Shown: one piece after another, positions 1 through 12,497 of the stretch
How the letters are laid out: every line of letters starts with the position of its first letter
Position numbering within the stretch: the stretch's first letter is position 1
DNA from: Cubamyces lactineus
Taxonomy: Eukaryota; Basidiomycota; Agaricomycetes; Polyporales; Polyporaceae
Reading direction: 5' to 3'
Assembly (NCBI GenBank): GCA_022376465.1
Contig: JACDTU010000011.1
Coordinates: 186,001 to 250,000, forward strand
DNA: 64,000 nucleotides
Program-made: the position numbers and the translations under genes
Notes under the pieces: model-generated
What the model was told of the DNA's origin: nothing
What the model saw: only the letters and a program-made list of their open reading frames with translations
Databases searched by the model: none

Positions 1-3000
1 GCTAGAACACTTTCCCGATGCCGCATTCAGCGGAATCATAGACGTCCTCGCTGCATATAACACGTTCGCGAAGGCGGTTCCAGAGGCCTGTTCTCTATCC
101 CAGGCGCTTGCACGTTGCTTGACGGATGTCATAGATGCGCTTTGCACCTCCACCGCCTCCGGTCTTCTCTTAGACTCCTCGTACCTCGCTTCGGCTGGCA
201 AGACTCTAGAAGAGAAGATTCCGATCTGGTGGCGGTCCATGACCGAGGCGCTCTGTGTGATCTTCGCGTACACACCACGTTGGGCAAGATTCTTCGAGAA
301 CGAGGAGATGGTGATTTGGATGCGTGACGCGCTGATCTTTGGAAGGGACCTCCTTGCGCAATGGAGGACCTTGGAGTCGAGCGCCGCTGCTCGTTCTCAG
401 AAGGGCGGAGGCCCTGGCGACAAGCTCACAAGCGTAGGGAAGAAGATGGCCGATGACCTGCAGCGAGTCCTATTCGAACTCACGAAATGGCTGCGGCTAA
501 CGGACGAGGAGCTGCTGCACCAGTCGTTTGCTTTGCTCGAGTCTCTGCTTGAATGCTTCCACAAGACCGACATACGCCCCAACCCGGAGACGTTCCAGAG
601 GATCCAGCGACACATCGAAGATGCACGCAAAAACGACCCGAACCGCATGAAGTCTCGTCTGGACTCGACACGTGTGCTACGTCTCGAAGAGATAGTTGGC
701 GCCTTCGATGAGGAAGACGAGATTCAAATCATTGAGCATATCAAGCCGCCCAAGCCTCCCAAGCCCGCGAAGGAAGAGCCGAAGAAAGAGGCTAGGCATA
801 TCCTGAAGACCAGCACGTCGAGAGAAACGAAGTCGAAGGAGGCCGATCGCAGGGGCAAGTCAAGTATCTCGAGCTACTTCTCGGTAAAGGATCAGAAGAA
901 ACTTGACGCGGAGTCGTCCCTACCTAAGTCGTTCCGTCCTTCTGGTCCCTCCATATCCGCTCGCCCTCCCGCGCCTGCTGGTCCTTCCAAGGTCACCAAA
1001 CCGCTCCTCAAGGATGAAGGCGCGAAAGCGAAGGCTGCAGCGTCCCGTGAAGAGACGTCGAGTAGCAGCGAAAACGAGGAGAGCGACGATGAAGACGAGG
1101 GCGGTGGGAAGGGTTTGGCAGCCTTAGCTAAACTACAACGAACACCTGCTATCAAGAAGCCTGTCGAGCGTCGCCAGGTCAAGATGCTCGATATGCCTAC
1201 TGATGGCAGGAGCGTCAAATTCGACCGGCTACAGAAGCGCGATGATGCACGGCGAACCCACATGCGTCTCAAGCCCGATGTCTCCGAGCTCCATCGAACG
1301 TTACTCTCGTGGAATTATGACCACCAAGGGCCCGAACCGCCATGGGACAGGCCGAAGCTTCTTCCCGTCCCGGAACGCTTCAGAGACTACGCGCACTTTC
1401 GCAGTGTCTTCGAACCGATGCTTTTCCTCGAATGCTGGAACCAGCTGGCGGAATCGAAGGAGTCGCCGCAGGAGTCGTACGATTGTCGGATCACGAATCG
1501 CCAATACACGGACCAGTATATCGACGTGGACATCTCTGTCGAAGGGAGCGTGCAAAAGGATTGGAACCTGTCAGAGACCGACATCGTGCTCTTCACTAAT
1601 CTTTCGTCGAAACGCCGGGTTCTTGGGAAAGCGCAGAGTTATCGCTCGTCGTTCATGGGAATCCAAGCCACGATACGGTTCCTCGTCCAAGGGGGTGACC
1701 CCGGCCTCCAAGTGGGTTCAATATGGTCCCTGAGCAAGGTTCTAAGGTAGGTTCCCCACTTTCTTGCCATGAATCAAGTTATAACCTCAGTGGATCCTAG
1801 TCTATCTACGCTCATCCGCGAGTACGCCGCTCTTATGGCGCTTCCATACTACGACTTGTTGGATAGCGTGCTTCACACGCAACTACCGAAGCCCGCGAGA
1901 GTTGACGCAGGTGAAGTACGGAGAGTCATGGATGCCTACAAGGTCAACGAGCCTCAGGCAAACGCCATCCTCAAATCACTGGCTACAGAAGGTTTCGCCT
2001 TGATTCAAGGGTAGGTTCATCAAATCCTTGTTTTCTACCTGCGTCCTTGAACACCGCCAAAGACCTCCAGGTACCGGTAAAACGTCCACAATATGTGGCC
2101 TCGTACAACTCTATCTGTCTAGACGACCCAAGGCCTCTGCTATCATCCACCCGGGCCGTCCTGCCGAGCGCGAGATGCCGAAGAAGATTCTCCTCTGTGC
2201 TCCCAGTAACGCAGCCATCGATGAGATCGCATTTCGTCTGAAGGAAGGCGTGTCGGGCGCCGGTCATCGTGCGGAACATCCGAAAGTAGTCCGCATCGGG
2301 GCACCAAAGAGCATGAATCTGAGCATACGGGATGTCTCTCTGGAATACCTTATCGACCAGAAACTCAACGCGAATCCGGAGCTGAAGAACTCGAAAGAGG
2401 CGGGGACGGAGGTGGCGCGGGTGCGGTCTGAGCTGGATGCGGTCAAGCGACAGCGAGAACAAAAGTTTCAAGAAAGGGATGAGATCAAGGACAACTCGGC
2501 GAAGATACTCGAGCTTGAAGAAGAAATCAAGAAGCTGAATAGGCAGAAGGTGATGCTGACACACCAGCTGGATAAGTTAAAGGACAAACAGAAGTCCGAC
2601 TACCGAACGCTCGACGCTACTCGACGACGATTCCGAAACGAGGTCCTGCAAGAGGCGGACGTCATCTGCAGTACACTTTCAGCGTCAGCGTACGAGTATC
2701 TCGAGCCTTTTGATTTCGAACTAGTCATCATCGATGAAGCTGCCCAAGCGATCGAGCTTAGCTCCCTCATACCGATGAAATATCGATGCCGCACTTGTAT
2801 CATGGTCGGAGGTCTGTCCCTACTCGGATTTATGAAGACTCAACACTGATACTGATGTCTTGCCAACTAGACCCTCAACAGCTGCCACCAACAGTCAAAT
2901 CTCAAGAGGTATGTGATATAGTCGCCTCGCATAGCTGCAGTAACAACAGCTTCGTGAGTAGGCGTGTAAGTTGGGTTACGATCAGTCGCTCTTCGTCAGA

Positions 3001-4281
3001 CTGCAAAAGAGTCAGCCGGACGCAGTCCATCTTCTCAGGTGCGCATCTTGATGATGGGGGCCGTTTGTTGACAACCTAACGTACCTCTGTGCAGTATACA
3101 GTACCGTATGCATCCTGACATCAGCCAACTCCCGAGCAACCTGTTCTACGAAGGGCGTCTGCGCGATGGCCCTGACATGGCAGAGAAGACAAAACGAGTG
3201 TGGCACGGGCATCCTAAGTTTGGCACGTATCGCTTTTACAACGTCCAAGGAGGCTTGGAAGAGAGCAGCGGGGCAGGGCACTCGCTAGTCAACCGTGCCG
3301 AAGCTCAGGTTGCCGTCGCGTTGTACAATCGGCTGACCAAGGAGTTTTCGTCGGCCAATCTGGACTTCAAGATCGGTGTCATCTCCATGTACCGCGGTCA
3401 GATTGTGGAGCTGCGAAGGGCCTTCCAGCAGCGCTTCGGGGAGGAGGTGATGAGCATGGTTGACTTCAATACCGTCGACGGTTTCCAGGGTCAAGAGAAG
3501 GACATCATCATCCTATCTTGTGTTCGTGCGGGACCTGGCATTCAGAGCGTAGGTTTCTTGCGAGGTCAGTAGTTCACTTCTCATTCTCCCACACTAATGC
3601 TGACGCCTCCCAGACGTTCGGCGTATGAACGTCGCCCTGACTCGAGCGAAGGCGTCGCTATTCGTTCTTGGCCATGCGCCTACACTCGAGAGAAGCGATG
3701 AGATTTGGCGCAAGATCGTAGACAATGCTCGTACAAGGTCTTGCTTAGTTGACGTGAGTGCTGTCTATGGAGCCCATTAGGCTCTGTCGCTCATGGAAAC
3801 TGTGTATAGGTCGATGTTTCCTACTTCACTTCACCTACCTCTGGGCCGCCGATTAAGCCAGCGTCTCAGCAAAACAAGCCACCCAAGCCTCCTTCGAAGA
3901 ATCCTTCAAATGCCTCTCCTGTTCTCCCAGACAACCTCACGACGCCTCGAGAGCTGAAGGCCCTCGCTAGCCGCCCTAATACCTCTGCACCCTCTCAGTC
4001 TGAACCTTCCACGTCTCGCAAGGTGTCTACCCCAGAGCCGTCCGTTGCAGCGAACTCAGAAGAAGCACAGACCGGCCAGAAACGCAAGGCAGATGGGCCT
4101 GCACGGGAGGACGGCGCGCGTCCGGAGGGTGGACAGGGACCGAAGCCAAGACCCAAACCCCCTCTGGTGAAACGTCCCAAACAGGCCCCGAGCTTATTCA
4201 TCCCAAAGAAGGTATGTTGCATACCGCCATCTTCCATGGAGAATGGTAAGCTTATGCGGATTACAGCGCCCTCATCCATGA
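1..4281 (+). CDS. SEN1: Sen1-type RNA/DNA helicase (5' truncated)
   Basis: Superfamily 1B helicase of the Sen1/senataxin family, which unwinds RNA-DNA hybrids and ends transcription of many Pol II non-coding RNAs in the nucleus. The frame is open from base 2, so the N-terminus lies outside the window. Exons: 1-1746, 1801-2010, 2063-2811, 2871-2908, 2962-3038, 3095-3564, 3614-3753, 3810-4211 and 4267-4281, giving about 1281 residues. Visible motifs are Walker A GPPGTGKT (split by the intron ending at 2062), IIDEAAQA, GDPQQLPPTV, QYRMHPDIS, VDGFQGQEKDIII and MNVALTRAKASLFVLG. Several introns interrupt conserved helicase motifs, and the frame is restored each time, which supports the model. The N-terminal part is helical and then charged and disordered (Ser/Glu/Lys-rich, near 900-1150). 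A basic Pro-rich tail ends in KKRPHP. Reading through the last intron gives a longer tail; the spliced form is preferred. Confidence 0.93.
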
Positions 4282-5686
4282 CGACCGTTTCATCGCAATG
4301 TTTCCCGAATCGTGTACAGTCTAATATTCCACCGGTCTCCGCCCATCCACACTCGCAATAGTTTTGTTGTCCTCGCATTCATACAGTCACGCAGATAAGT
4401 TATTACGCATAGATACACACTTATTGGATATCCCTAGAGTCGCCGTACAATACAGCACACATTCACCAATCACGCATATCGCAGCTAGCCCCGTCCACCA
4501 CTTGCAGCGATCGTAACTCAATTCAGGCATGCTGCACAGGGCTATGTATGCAGCGCGCCCGGCGCGCGTTGATCTCAAACTAAATAGCGGCTGCGTCATC
4601 AACGCCAAGGGATTCTCTCCCGCGCATTGCGATGATATCTCCTACCGTCGAAGCACTATGACATCGTCGAGCTAGCGTGCTGGACGCAGGCTGCATTTCA
4701 CGTCCAAGTCTTCGGAGTTAGGATTGTGCATCTGCGCAGATGACGACAGGCACATGGTGGCGGCGGATCATCTCAGTGTGCTTAGGATCAGCACTCGGAT
4801 GCTCGCCTCTCCGTCCGAATCGTGCGTATGGGCCGCACGCTCATTGACAATGAGAGTCCAAGAACAGATGATTGACAAGATGTTATGGAATGGGAAATTT
4901 GCTCGATGGGACAATGCGGTGCACGATCCGCCGCTTGCCCTCCGGCGGGTCGTCGCAGCGTCCATTTGCGACATCAACGGAGGGCAATGATGTCGGTGTC
5001 GATGATGCCCGTGGGGCGCCGCGGTGATGATCCTCGCCAGCCTCACCCTGCGGGTGTGTACATGCTGCGCAGGACTCCGCGCACTGCAGCGCGCGGCCGT
5101 GAATAATTTGAGCGATGCGTGGCAGGCGATTCTGTCTGATGAGCTTGCGGCGCACTACGGCTGGACGCTCCAAGCAGCGTGGGGTGCAGAACAGGACGTG
5201 CAGAGTCAGCACACTGCCGCCGCAGTTCGAGCCCATTCCATGGATGATCTGTCCTCGGGCTTGATAATGCACATCGGGTCACGTACTTCTTCATTTGTAG
5301 TGACGGGACGTTAAAGCCTACGATACAGTTGTCAAGGTGCACACAGACACTCTGCGCTCGTGCGATATTTGCTTGAACGACGTATCGGATATGTACACAT
5401 CCTCATGTCGGCCCCCGTCCGGCAGGGCGCCCGACATGGTCCCGGCGACGGCACGGAGTGCGGCTCGACTAGCGGAGCGGCACCTCTGTGAAGAACCGTC
5501 CCGGAGAAACAAACCTAAGAAGGAAACCATGCTGCATCCAAGAAAGCCTACGCCCGCTCAATCGGCGCACGCCAGCCTCTACGGTTCGATATCACCGCGC
5601 TCGACCGAGCCCCGGTTCTGTCCTGCTCGATACTCGCAAGAAGCTGCAAGCTGACGACGAGAACGGAGGGAGGGGTGGTTGTAGAA
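4282..5686. other. intergenic, convergent 3' ends
   Basis: This lies between the ends of the Sen1 gene and the GH71 gene, which converge. Only short open frames are present, and none resembles a known family or carries a consistent splice pattern. I see no repeat or RNA gene in it. Confidence 0.6.
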
Positions 5687-7501
5687 TCATTGGGAGGAAG
5701 CAGAGGCAACGAACGCGTTGTAGTTGAACGCAGGCGGGTTCGGGTCGAAGGTGTAGCCATCAGGCTTGAGGTCGATGACCGTCTGGTTGTTGCGGGTAAG
5801 CGTGCCGTGCATGAAGCCGCCAGGGGTGAGGTCGAGCGAGAGCTTGTTCACGCCCTGCTTGATGTCGAACGTCTGCGAGGTCGTGTCCGACGTCGCGAGC
5901 GTCAGGCTGCCGTCCGCCATCGCGAGGACAACTGCCCAAAGCTTGTCTTGGAACTGTGAAATGGAAACGACGCCGATGAGCTATCGAGCCTATGCGAGGC
6001 GAGGGGTATCGCGTGACATACCAGTTGGAAGTCCTTGGGCGCCCCGACGGGGTCGTTGGGAGTCGCATTCTTCGGGTGCGGGCGCGCCCACATGACGAGC
6101 TGGTCCTTCGTGATGGCAGGAGCCTGACCGGTCTTGAATTGCGTCGCAAAGTAGTTGGTCAGGTCGAGGAATCCTGCAAGGGGAAGAAATGTGGTGCGCC
6201 AGTATCTCAGTTTCGCACAGTGGGATCCGCAGAGATGCCAAGCACGTTGGCTACGTACCCTGGTGGTCGAAACCGTTGACCCATGCCTCCGAGCCAGGCG
6301 GGAGCTGACCGTGGTTGTTCGGCCCGATGTAGTGCGACTCGCCGAAATCGTTCCAGGTGACGATCTCGACCAGGCTCACTTTATCACGGTTTGCGATCAG
6401 GTTCTCCCACCGTGCTACCCAGAGATGCTCATCGCCATCGAACACGAACTAGATAGCGGTGAGATAGGTGCCATATGTTCGACATGTGGGAAATACCTAC
6501 ATTCTTATTGAAGGTGTCCGCACCAAAATGGGTGAAGAACCATGGCGCCACGGCAGCCATGTACGTCTGGGCGCTGCCCTGGACGGTAGCCAACTGAGTG
6601 ATGTGTTGGTTGTCGGTATCGAAGGAACCGATAAACTTCTGCAGCGCAGCCTCTCCCGCAGCATTGATGTTGTTCAGATCCACACCAGGAAGTAGTTGGG
6701 GAGCCTGAGCCGCCGACAGGGTGAGAGGCCAACCCGAGTTAAACTAGAGCTCAAGAGTGAGTGTGCAAGCCTATCAGGGTGAAGCCAAGATCGCGCACGT
6801 TAAAATCACCATCCATGACACCGGTGAACGTGTTGAAGGTGGCGGGGTCGACGAAGAACGACGGCACGAAATGGATCTTGCCGGAGGTATCAGGGTGTTG
6901 AGTGAACTGCGATCGCCAACCGCTGGGAACGTCGCCGCTACCAAACGTGCAGGACTCTCCGGCAAAGGTCGAGACGAACGCCTTTCCGTCGACTTGCAGT
7001 TGAGCCGGGCGAGACGCGAACTGAGTGACGAGGTTGCGAAGAGTAGTCGCATCGTCTGGGGTTGTGCACGGGAATGAACTAGGGGAAATCGGTGAATTCA
7101 TGATATGACAGCAATATAACCAGCTTCACCAACCTCATGTCGAGGGAGAAGAACAACTTGAAGTTTGAGTTGAGTTGTTCTGCTGCCTGGTAGCTATCCG
7201 AGCCCTTAGCACTTATTCGAAGAAATATTTACGGAGACACCTACGCATTCTGGGCCTGCTGATTCGTGAAAGGGTCGTTTCCAACATTCAGCGCGAAGCC
7301 ATCAATACCGTTGGCTTGGGCGAGTTGAATATCTGACGTCCAATCGTCGACGGTGAAAGCGGCAGTGAGGCCAACGATGTGGTGCGCCACCACGACCTTG
7401 GGAACGCCGCTTGACTGTCGGGGAGTCTTAAGAGGAGCAGCGTTGACGAAGGCTGCAGAGGCGAGGAGACCAAGGGAGTAGAGAGCGGATCTGAGATGCA
7501 T
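5687..7501 (-). CDS. GH71 alpha-1,3-glucanase (mutanase), secreted
   Basis: Glycoside hydrolase family 71 enzyme that cleaves alpha-1,3-glucan, a fungal cell wall polymer. Exons on the minus strand: 7501-7245, 7193-7134, 7078-6799, 6743-6501, 6448-6259, 6173-6022 and 5953-5687; all phases agree and give 482 residues, a normal length. A signal peptide is clear (MHLRSALYSLGLLASAAFVNA), followed by the mature start near APLKTPRQ. GH71 landmarks in order are KVVVAHHIVG, DWTSDIQLAQANGIDGFALN, FKLFFSLDM, a VMDGDFN-FNSGWPL join across an intron, APWFFTHFG, TWNDFGESHYIG and WARPHPKNA. Acidic residues in the DGDFN and TWNDFGE blocks fit the family's catalytic positions. The final domain, ending NYNAFVASASSQ, is the beta-rich C-terminal part common in fungal members. 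The product probably acts in wall remodelling, autolysis or mycoparasitism. It is divergent from the RING gene with 1.3 kb between them. Confidence 0.93.
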
Positions 7502-7705
7502 GTTTACAAAGCGAGTTTGTCGTAATGAGCGTGCGGTGACGGAAAGGAGGAGTGGGCGGAGGGCTATGGAGACGGCTAGCGTCGATAGAGAAAGAGAAAG
7601 TATAAGGATAGAAAGAATATAAGCTCTGACGGTCGACGTGCAAGCTCGAGAAGGCGTTGACAGCGCAGCGACAACGGGCGGGGGATAATCGAACAGTTCC
7701 CGCAG

Positions 7706-7713
7706 GATTTATA
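7706..7713 (-). promoter_or_regulatory. possible TATA box of the GH71 gene
   Basis: On the minus strand the sequence reads CTATAAATC, about 205 bases before the GH71 start codon. It is followed by a pyrimidine-rich stretch nearer the gene. The position is somewhat far for a start codon but fits a fungal TATA element with a leader of about 150 bases. Assignment rests on sequence match only. Confidence 0.35.
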
Positions 7714-8810
7714 GGTGCGCGCGAAGCGCGAAGCTCGCCGGGCGCGCGTGGTGGTACAATACACGGGTTGTAACAATCATGCCGGAGGAAGGCGCCGACC
7801 GCCTGAATCTGAATCTTGGTGAGCAAGGCCATCAGAGTGATCATCGGCAGGAACGCCTCCCGGCCACAGCATCGCTCGCTGATTTTCGCGGAGACTGGAT
7901 GGGCGGAGTGGTTTATTGTCCTCGTTCCTTGTGCTCGTTTGGGTTGTTTGACCACCTCCTTGATGCCAAACACCGCTCACTTACCATATCCGGTATCGGG
8001 CGCTTCCTCCTTAACGACTTACACACGGGCGCCTACGGGATTACGAGTTCGTCAGGTGGAGGCTGATCCAAAGGCGGAACTGAGGCTGAGCGGTCTTGAT
8101 ACGCCCCTCGGGGACGAGGCTCAACGCTGTTGCCGTGCTTCTGATGTCAGTGACCGTTGCTGTCGCTATAGCACGGAAAGGTGTATGGCTGCAGTGGGTA
8201 TCAAAACGAGAAGATTACTCAAAGGATATTCACTCACCCTCGGACACAGGCCGTAAGTAGATCTGACGCCCCATCGGCATACCGAGGGACCCATCTCTCT
8301 CGAGCTCATCCCAGGATGAGCCGCGTGGATGGCGCTGGAAAGGGCTACCGTCCTAACTCTTGAGGCGGTTTAGGCTGATTGTGGTAGTGTTGAACAATAT
8401 CAATATTGACGCCAACTGTCAATGGCGCTGGTTACCTCGACGTCTTGTTCACCCGAGTCTCAGCGGCTGTGACAGGCTGAAGCTGAGGCAAGATGACTGC
8501 CGTCAATGACAACAGCGCATCTCAACCGGTGTATACATCGAGGTGGGAGCTGAGCGGGTGTTGGATGCGACAAGTGACGGCCCCGACCTTGGTGCAGCGG
8601 TCGCCACGTGGCCTGCTCTGGTCGCCCGTATCAGGCTAAGCTTACGCAGTCACGGTGTAATTCGGAGTCTACTGACTCGCCAGGTAACTTCAAACTTGCA
8701 TATACCTACACACTTGCTATCACAACCGTTTCCTAGCTCAATCGACTACGGGGCTCAGGGGAAGACGAGCGCCATCCTTTCCTACGTACAATATTTCCGT
8801 ATAAGCAACA
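7714..8810. other. shared upstream region of divergent genes
   Basis: This is non-coding sequence between the GH71 glucanase (minus) and the RING gene (plus), so it should hold both promoters. No open frame with a convincing start and splice pattern was found, and no repeat was seen. Confidence 0.55.
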
Positions 8811-9768
8811 ATGTCAGGAACAGGCCGAGTCCGAAGATGGAGCACGGCCGACGCGTTCTCTATTATGCGCAACGACCCACAGGGTGCTGCCAGTGCGAGA
8901 AGCGAGTTCTTGCGCATGGCGGATGACGCACGGTGAGGAACGATTCCACACTGTTTCCTTACAACGCGAGCGCGTGAACTACCGTTAGCACATGGCTCAT
9001 ACATTTAGATTATAGGCGGCGTGAGGCGCGATTGTTCGACTTCGCCGATGCATTGCCCAGGCTGACCGAGAGTCAGTTGGCCGCGCTCGGGCAATCCGGT
9101 ACGCCAGGGAAACTATGTGGATCTATCGTCGATTGCTAATTCGGCACGAACGCTTCGCAACGTGACCAGATTCCACATGCCCAATTTGCCTCACGTCGCT
9201 TTCGGCCTTGCTCGCGGAGGAAGAGACGGCAATCGCTATGGACTCCCCTGCCCATCCCATTGAACAACTAGGCGTGACACGACTGGCAGAGACCTGCGGC
9301 CATATCTTCTGTCGCAAGGAGTTGAGTGCCTCCCGCTATGTGGCACGAATTCACATGATCGCTTATCCTGTGTACCTCCCTATAGCATTCGCGAGTGGTT
9401 GTTCCAGGGGGTAAGCTGAGTATTCAGGGTTGGTCGGTCGCTATGATCTTGCGCTGATGCCGCTTGTGCAGAACACGACCTGCCCTACATGCCGTCGTCC
9501 ATTCGTTGATTTCCCGCAGGAGCAATCTGACGAGACAACCGAAAGGGCAAATGAACAGATCGTAAGGGACCGAGTCTACGGATCCTCGGAGGTGGATATC
9601 GGCCTCCTAGAGGACATACTTTCCATCGCAGCTATGGTGCAACGCGAGGAACAAGCTTCGCAGGATGAAGCCGACCGTGAAGACCGACTCACTCAGACTC
9701 CTCATAATCGTCGAAGCGGGGCGGATGACGGCGATGATCGGAACGAGTTCTCCAGCATGTATTCTTGA
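8811..9768 (+). CDS. small RING-finger protein, likely E3 ubiquitin ligase
   Basis: A 225-residue protein with a RING-type zinc finger, so a probable E3 ubiquitin ligase; the substrate is unknown. Exons: 8811-8932, 9016-9098, 9170-9320, 9386-9410 and 9472-9768. The fourth exon is only 25 nt. The start MSGTGRVRRWST is the only ATG that stays open into exon 2. The finger begins with CPICLTSL (about residue 71), has a spacer of about 28 residues, then CGHIFCRKDIREW across an intron, and closes with NTTCPTCRRPF. The ligands read C-x2-C...C-x-H-x2-C...C-x2-C, so one mid-ring ligand needs checking. The spacer between the first and second zinc-ligand pairs is longer than usual. The C-terminus is acidic and polar, with no membrane segment. 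Similar small RING proteins are common in Agaricomycetes and are mostly uncharacterised. Confidence 0.82.
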
Positions 9769-10122
9769 GCGAGTGCTACGATTCGCAATGTCTCTGGGAT
9801 GTGCGGACCTGAGCCTTGCGGCGAAGGCCTTCGGTGCATTTGTATTTTCTTGGATACATACGGGTCATAAGCCGGCTTTCTGTTTTTCTAGCTATGGATA
9901 TATAATTGGCTTCAGATACTACATTGTCAAGCTACAGAGTCGAAGTCGCCAACTCATGAGTGTGCTCGGGCGTCTATGTAACAGGGCGGGGAATGTGCGA
10001 GAGCGCACGAGACTGTCTTCAGTCTCGAGCTCCTCAGCCACAGCAACTGGAAATGGAGTCGGGATACATACCATATACCACTCCCTCTTCTACACCCCCA
10101 TCTCCGAACTATCGTAGAGACC

Positions 10123-12142
10123 ATGCCTACTTTCACCCCTGACCGATCCCTACTTAATCCTAAATTTGAGGGGTACAAGTTCTCACCCCTCGAATACGAC
10201 GAGGTCTCCACCCACCATCCTCTCCAATACAAGCTCTCGCAGACAAATGTATCCGGCCGCGCGCCCCTATCGTTCCAAGAAGTGCAGAGCCGCGTACTGC
10301 ATAACCATCTCGCCATATGTAGCCAGTCAAGACGCGTGGCGTATGTAGATGCAGAGCTCAGGGTGATAGGAGTGGACCTGGACGAGGTAAGTCTATACGC
10401 ATCTACGACGTATGAACGTTGGATCGACTCTCGCGATGTGCAAGTAGGCGACGTTGAACCCGACATTTAGGGTGCTCTATGAACTCCCTAGGCCGATTCA
10501 GTCGTCCGCGGTGGATTCGCTCCAGCGCGAGTACCCGTCCGCCGCATTCGCAGATTCAACGTCCTTGCTTGTCGCCGACGGTTATGGTACCCTATATGCA
10601 CTCCGCGTCGGCGACGCAGAAACCGCAGAACTACTCGCGTCTTACGAGCTCTCAATTCCGCCCGTGTTCGGGTCCGCTCAGCCTTCAGTACCATTCCGCC
10701 TGCACCAGGCAGTCTCGCCTGATGGTCAGCGCATCGTTGCTGTGCTTTCGTCCAAGCATTACCCAGCGAACGCGCCCGAGCCTCCGCAGCCCAAAACGCA
10801 CAAACTGCCTCCGGTCAAGTTCGATATCTGGGGTGTTCAGATCGTGCTTCCTATCACCACTTCGGCGGCAGCGCAACAGCTCGAGATCGTGTGGCATCGA
10901 CGCGGAGACGACGTCCCGATATATACGATGTACGATGCGTCGCGGCAAGCATTCCTCTTCGTTGGCAGCTCCTCTTACCTCCCTATCAACGTCGCTCCCG
11001 CGCCGTCGTACGAGCCCTCCCCAGATGAAATTGCCCCTATACCGCGCAAGGGCGAGAATTTGGACGGTGCGCCCAACGCATCCGACGTACCCAAGCCTCC
11101 ACCGTACTCCTGGACGCAAACCTCCGACAGCGTTACACTTGCCATTCCCCTTCCTTCAAATACGCCTACGGACCACATCAAGGTCGCCTTCTCTCCGCGC
11201 ACACTGACCGTGCTCGTCGAAGGCGCGCCAACGACCCCGACCGCAGAAGTGCCCGTCGTTGTCCCGCGCTACACGCTCAAGGCGCTCTGGGATGGCATCC
11301 AACCCAGCACATCCCTCTGGACATTCGACCGCGCCGCTGAGCGCGCATACGGCGTGCTCACCCTCCACCTCGACAAGGCGCATGAGGGCACGCGCTGGCC
11401 GCAGGTTTTCGCAAGCACCCAGGGCGGCGCGGCCGATGACGAGGAGGTTCCCGAGACGCTCGACCCGAGCGAGCTCTACAACATCCGCGAGGCGCTCGAG
11501 AAGTACACCGCGGCGCTGCGCGATGGTTCGGACGCAAGCGGACTCGGGCTTGGGTCAGGTGTGCCGAGCCTGGGGCAGGGCGAGCGGGACGACGATGTGG
11601 ACCTGTCTGTTGGCAAGTCTGCGTGCGTGACGTGGGTGGGCGTGAGCGGTGAGCAGCCTGCGTCGCTCGGCGGAGACGCGCACGGGCACGGAGACGACGC
11701 GCCCCTCCAGGTGCTCTCGACGCCGTTCCCCGGGTCGGCAGGGACGTTCAAGCCGTCGCTCGTCACAAAGAATGGGCTGGATGGAGTAGTGTTCACCCTC
11801 CAAGAAGGCAGCGGCCCGGAGGACGCGCCGCGGTGGGAGCATACAGCGACCTACTCTGCGCTCGCTTTCGTGCTCGCGTCGAAACGGGACACGCGCTTCG
11901 TGCATCACATCACTTGGAAGGCCGTGTTCGCGTTCGAGAGCGGCACGCAGGACCTGGGAGGTAACGTGTACATCTACCGCGGGGCGAGCGCAAAGGAGAA
12001 CTGGGCGAAGCAGACGGTGCTGAAGGTTGGCGGCGGTACGGCAGGGGCATTGCTGGGCGTTGGGTTAATGAAGATCCAAGGGAAGGTTGTCGTTCTGTGC
12101 TTATGCGAGGGAGAGCTGATCGTGCTGCACGGCGTGCTCTAG
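10123..12142 (+). CDS. NudC domain-containing protein 1 (NUDCD1-like)
   Basis: A 652-residue homologue of NUDCD1, a cytoplasmic or nuclear CS-domain protein thought to act as an HSP90-type co-chaperone. Two exons, 10123-10386 and 10448-12142, join in phase 0 (DLDE then ATLNPTFRVLYELP). An AG a few bases further downstream (10470) would shift the frame, so the acceptor at 10447 is chosen. The N-terminal part has the family landmarks ADGYGTLYALRVG and KFDIWGVQIVLP, in a beta-propeller-like region. The CS domain begins near residue 306 with YSWTQTSDSVTLAIPLP and continues through KVAFSPRTLTVLVEG. The C-terminal beta-rich half includes FVHHITWKAVFAFESGTQD. It is somewhat longer than the animal protein because of Pro/Gly/Asp-rich loops. 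The gene stands alone, with no obvious functional link to neighbours. Confidence 0.87.
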
Positions 12143-12225
12143 TACAACATCGTGTAGCCCCATCCATTCTGTAGCTGTAATTCGCACATAAACATACTGT
12201 ATAAGAGATTCTGAAGCGAACGTAG

Positions 12226-12470
12226 CTGAATATAACATGTAGCGTAGCAGGTTACAGAGATATACAACGGAGTCACATCCGGCCCGTCATCTCGCACGTC
12301 GTTGCATCTTATTGTTCGGTGCTGCTGAATCACACAAACCTACCCGTTGTCGTCGGAAGGCGTGGTCATATCTGCCCAGGTGCCGGTCGGCCGCCAGCCA
12401 TCGGGCGTGTCGGGCAGGGACGTTCAGCGGCCACCATCAACCTTTGTGCGGGCGCGCTTCTAAGTAGCTC
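12226..12470 (-). pseudogene. truncated copy of the SRA gene 3' end
   Basis: This stretch matches 14970-15240 in the same orientation, that is, the last coding part and downstream flank of the SRA gene 2.7 kb away. On the minus strand it encodes AERPCPTRPMAGGRPAPGQ, against ERPCPTRPMASGRPAAPGQ in the intact gene, and then hits a stop earlier than the original. Shared blocks outside the coding part include CGGAGTC-CATC and GCCCGTCA. The rest of the gene is absent, and the match ends just before the inverted-repeat element at 12498. It is a partial duplication and not a functional gene. Confidence 0.75.
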
Positions 12471-12497
12471 GCGTACTCACATCCGAAACCTCCCATT

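Noticed and set aside
4267..4361. A longer Sen1 C-terminus read through the last intron
   Set aside because: A clean GTATGT donor at 4212 and a TTACAG acceptor at 4266 give KKRPHP and a stop. The read-through tail has no family likeness.
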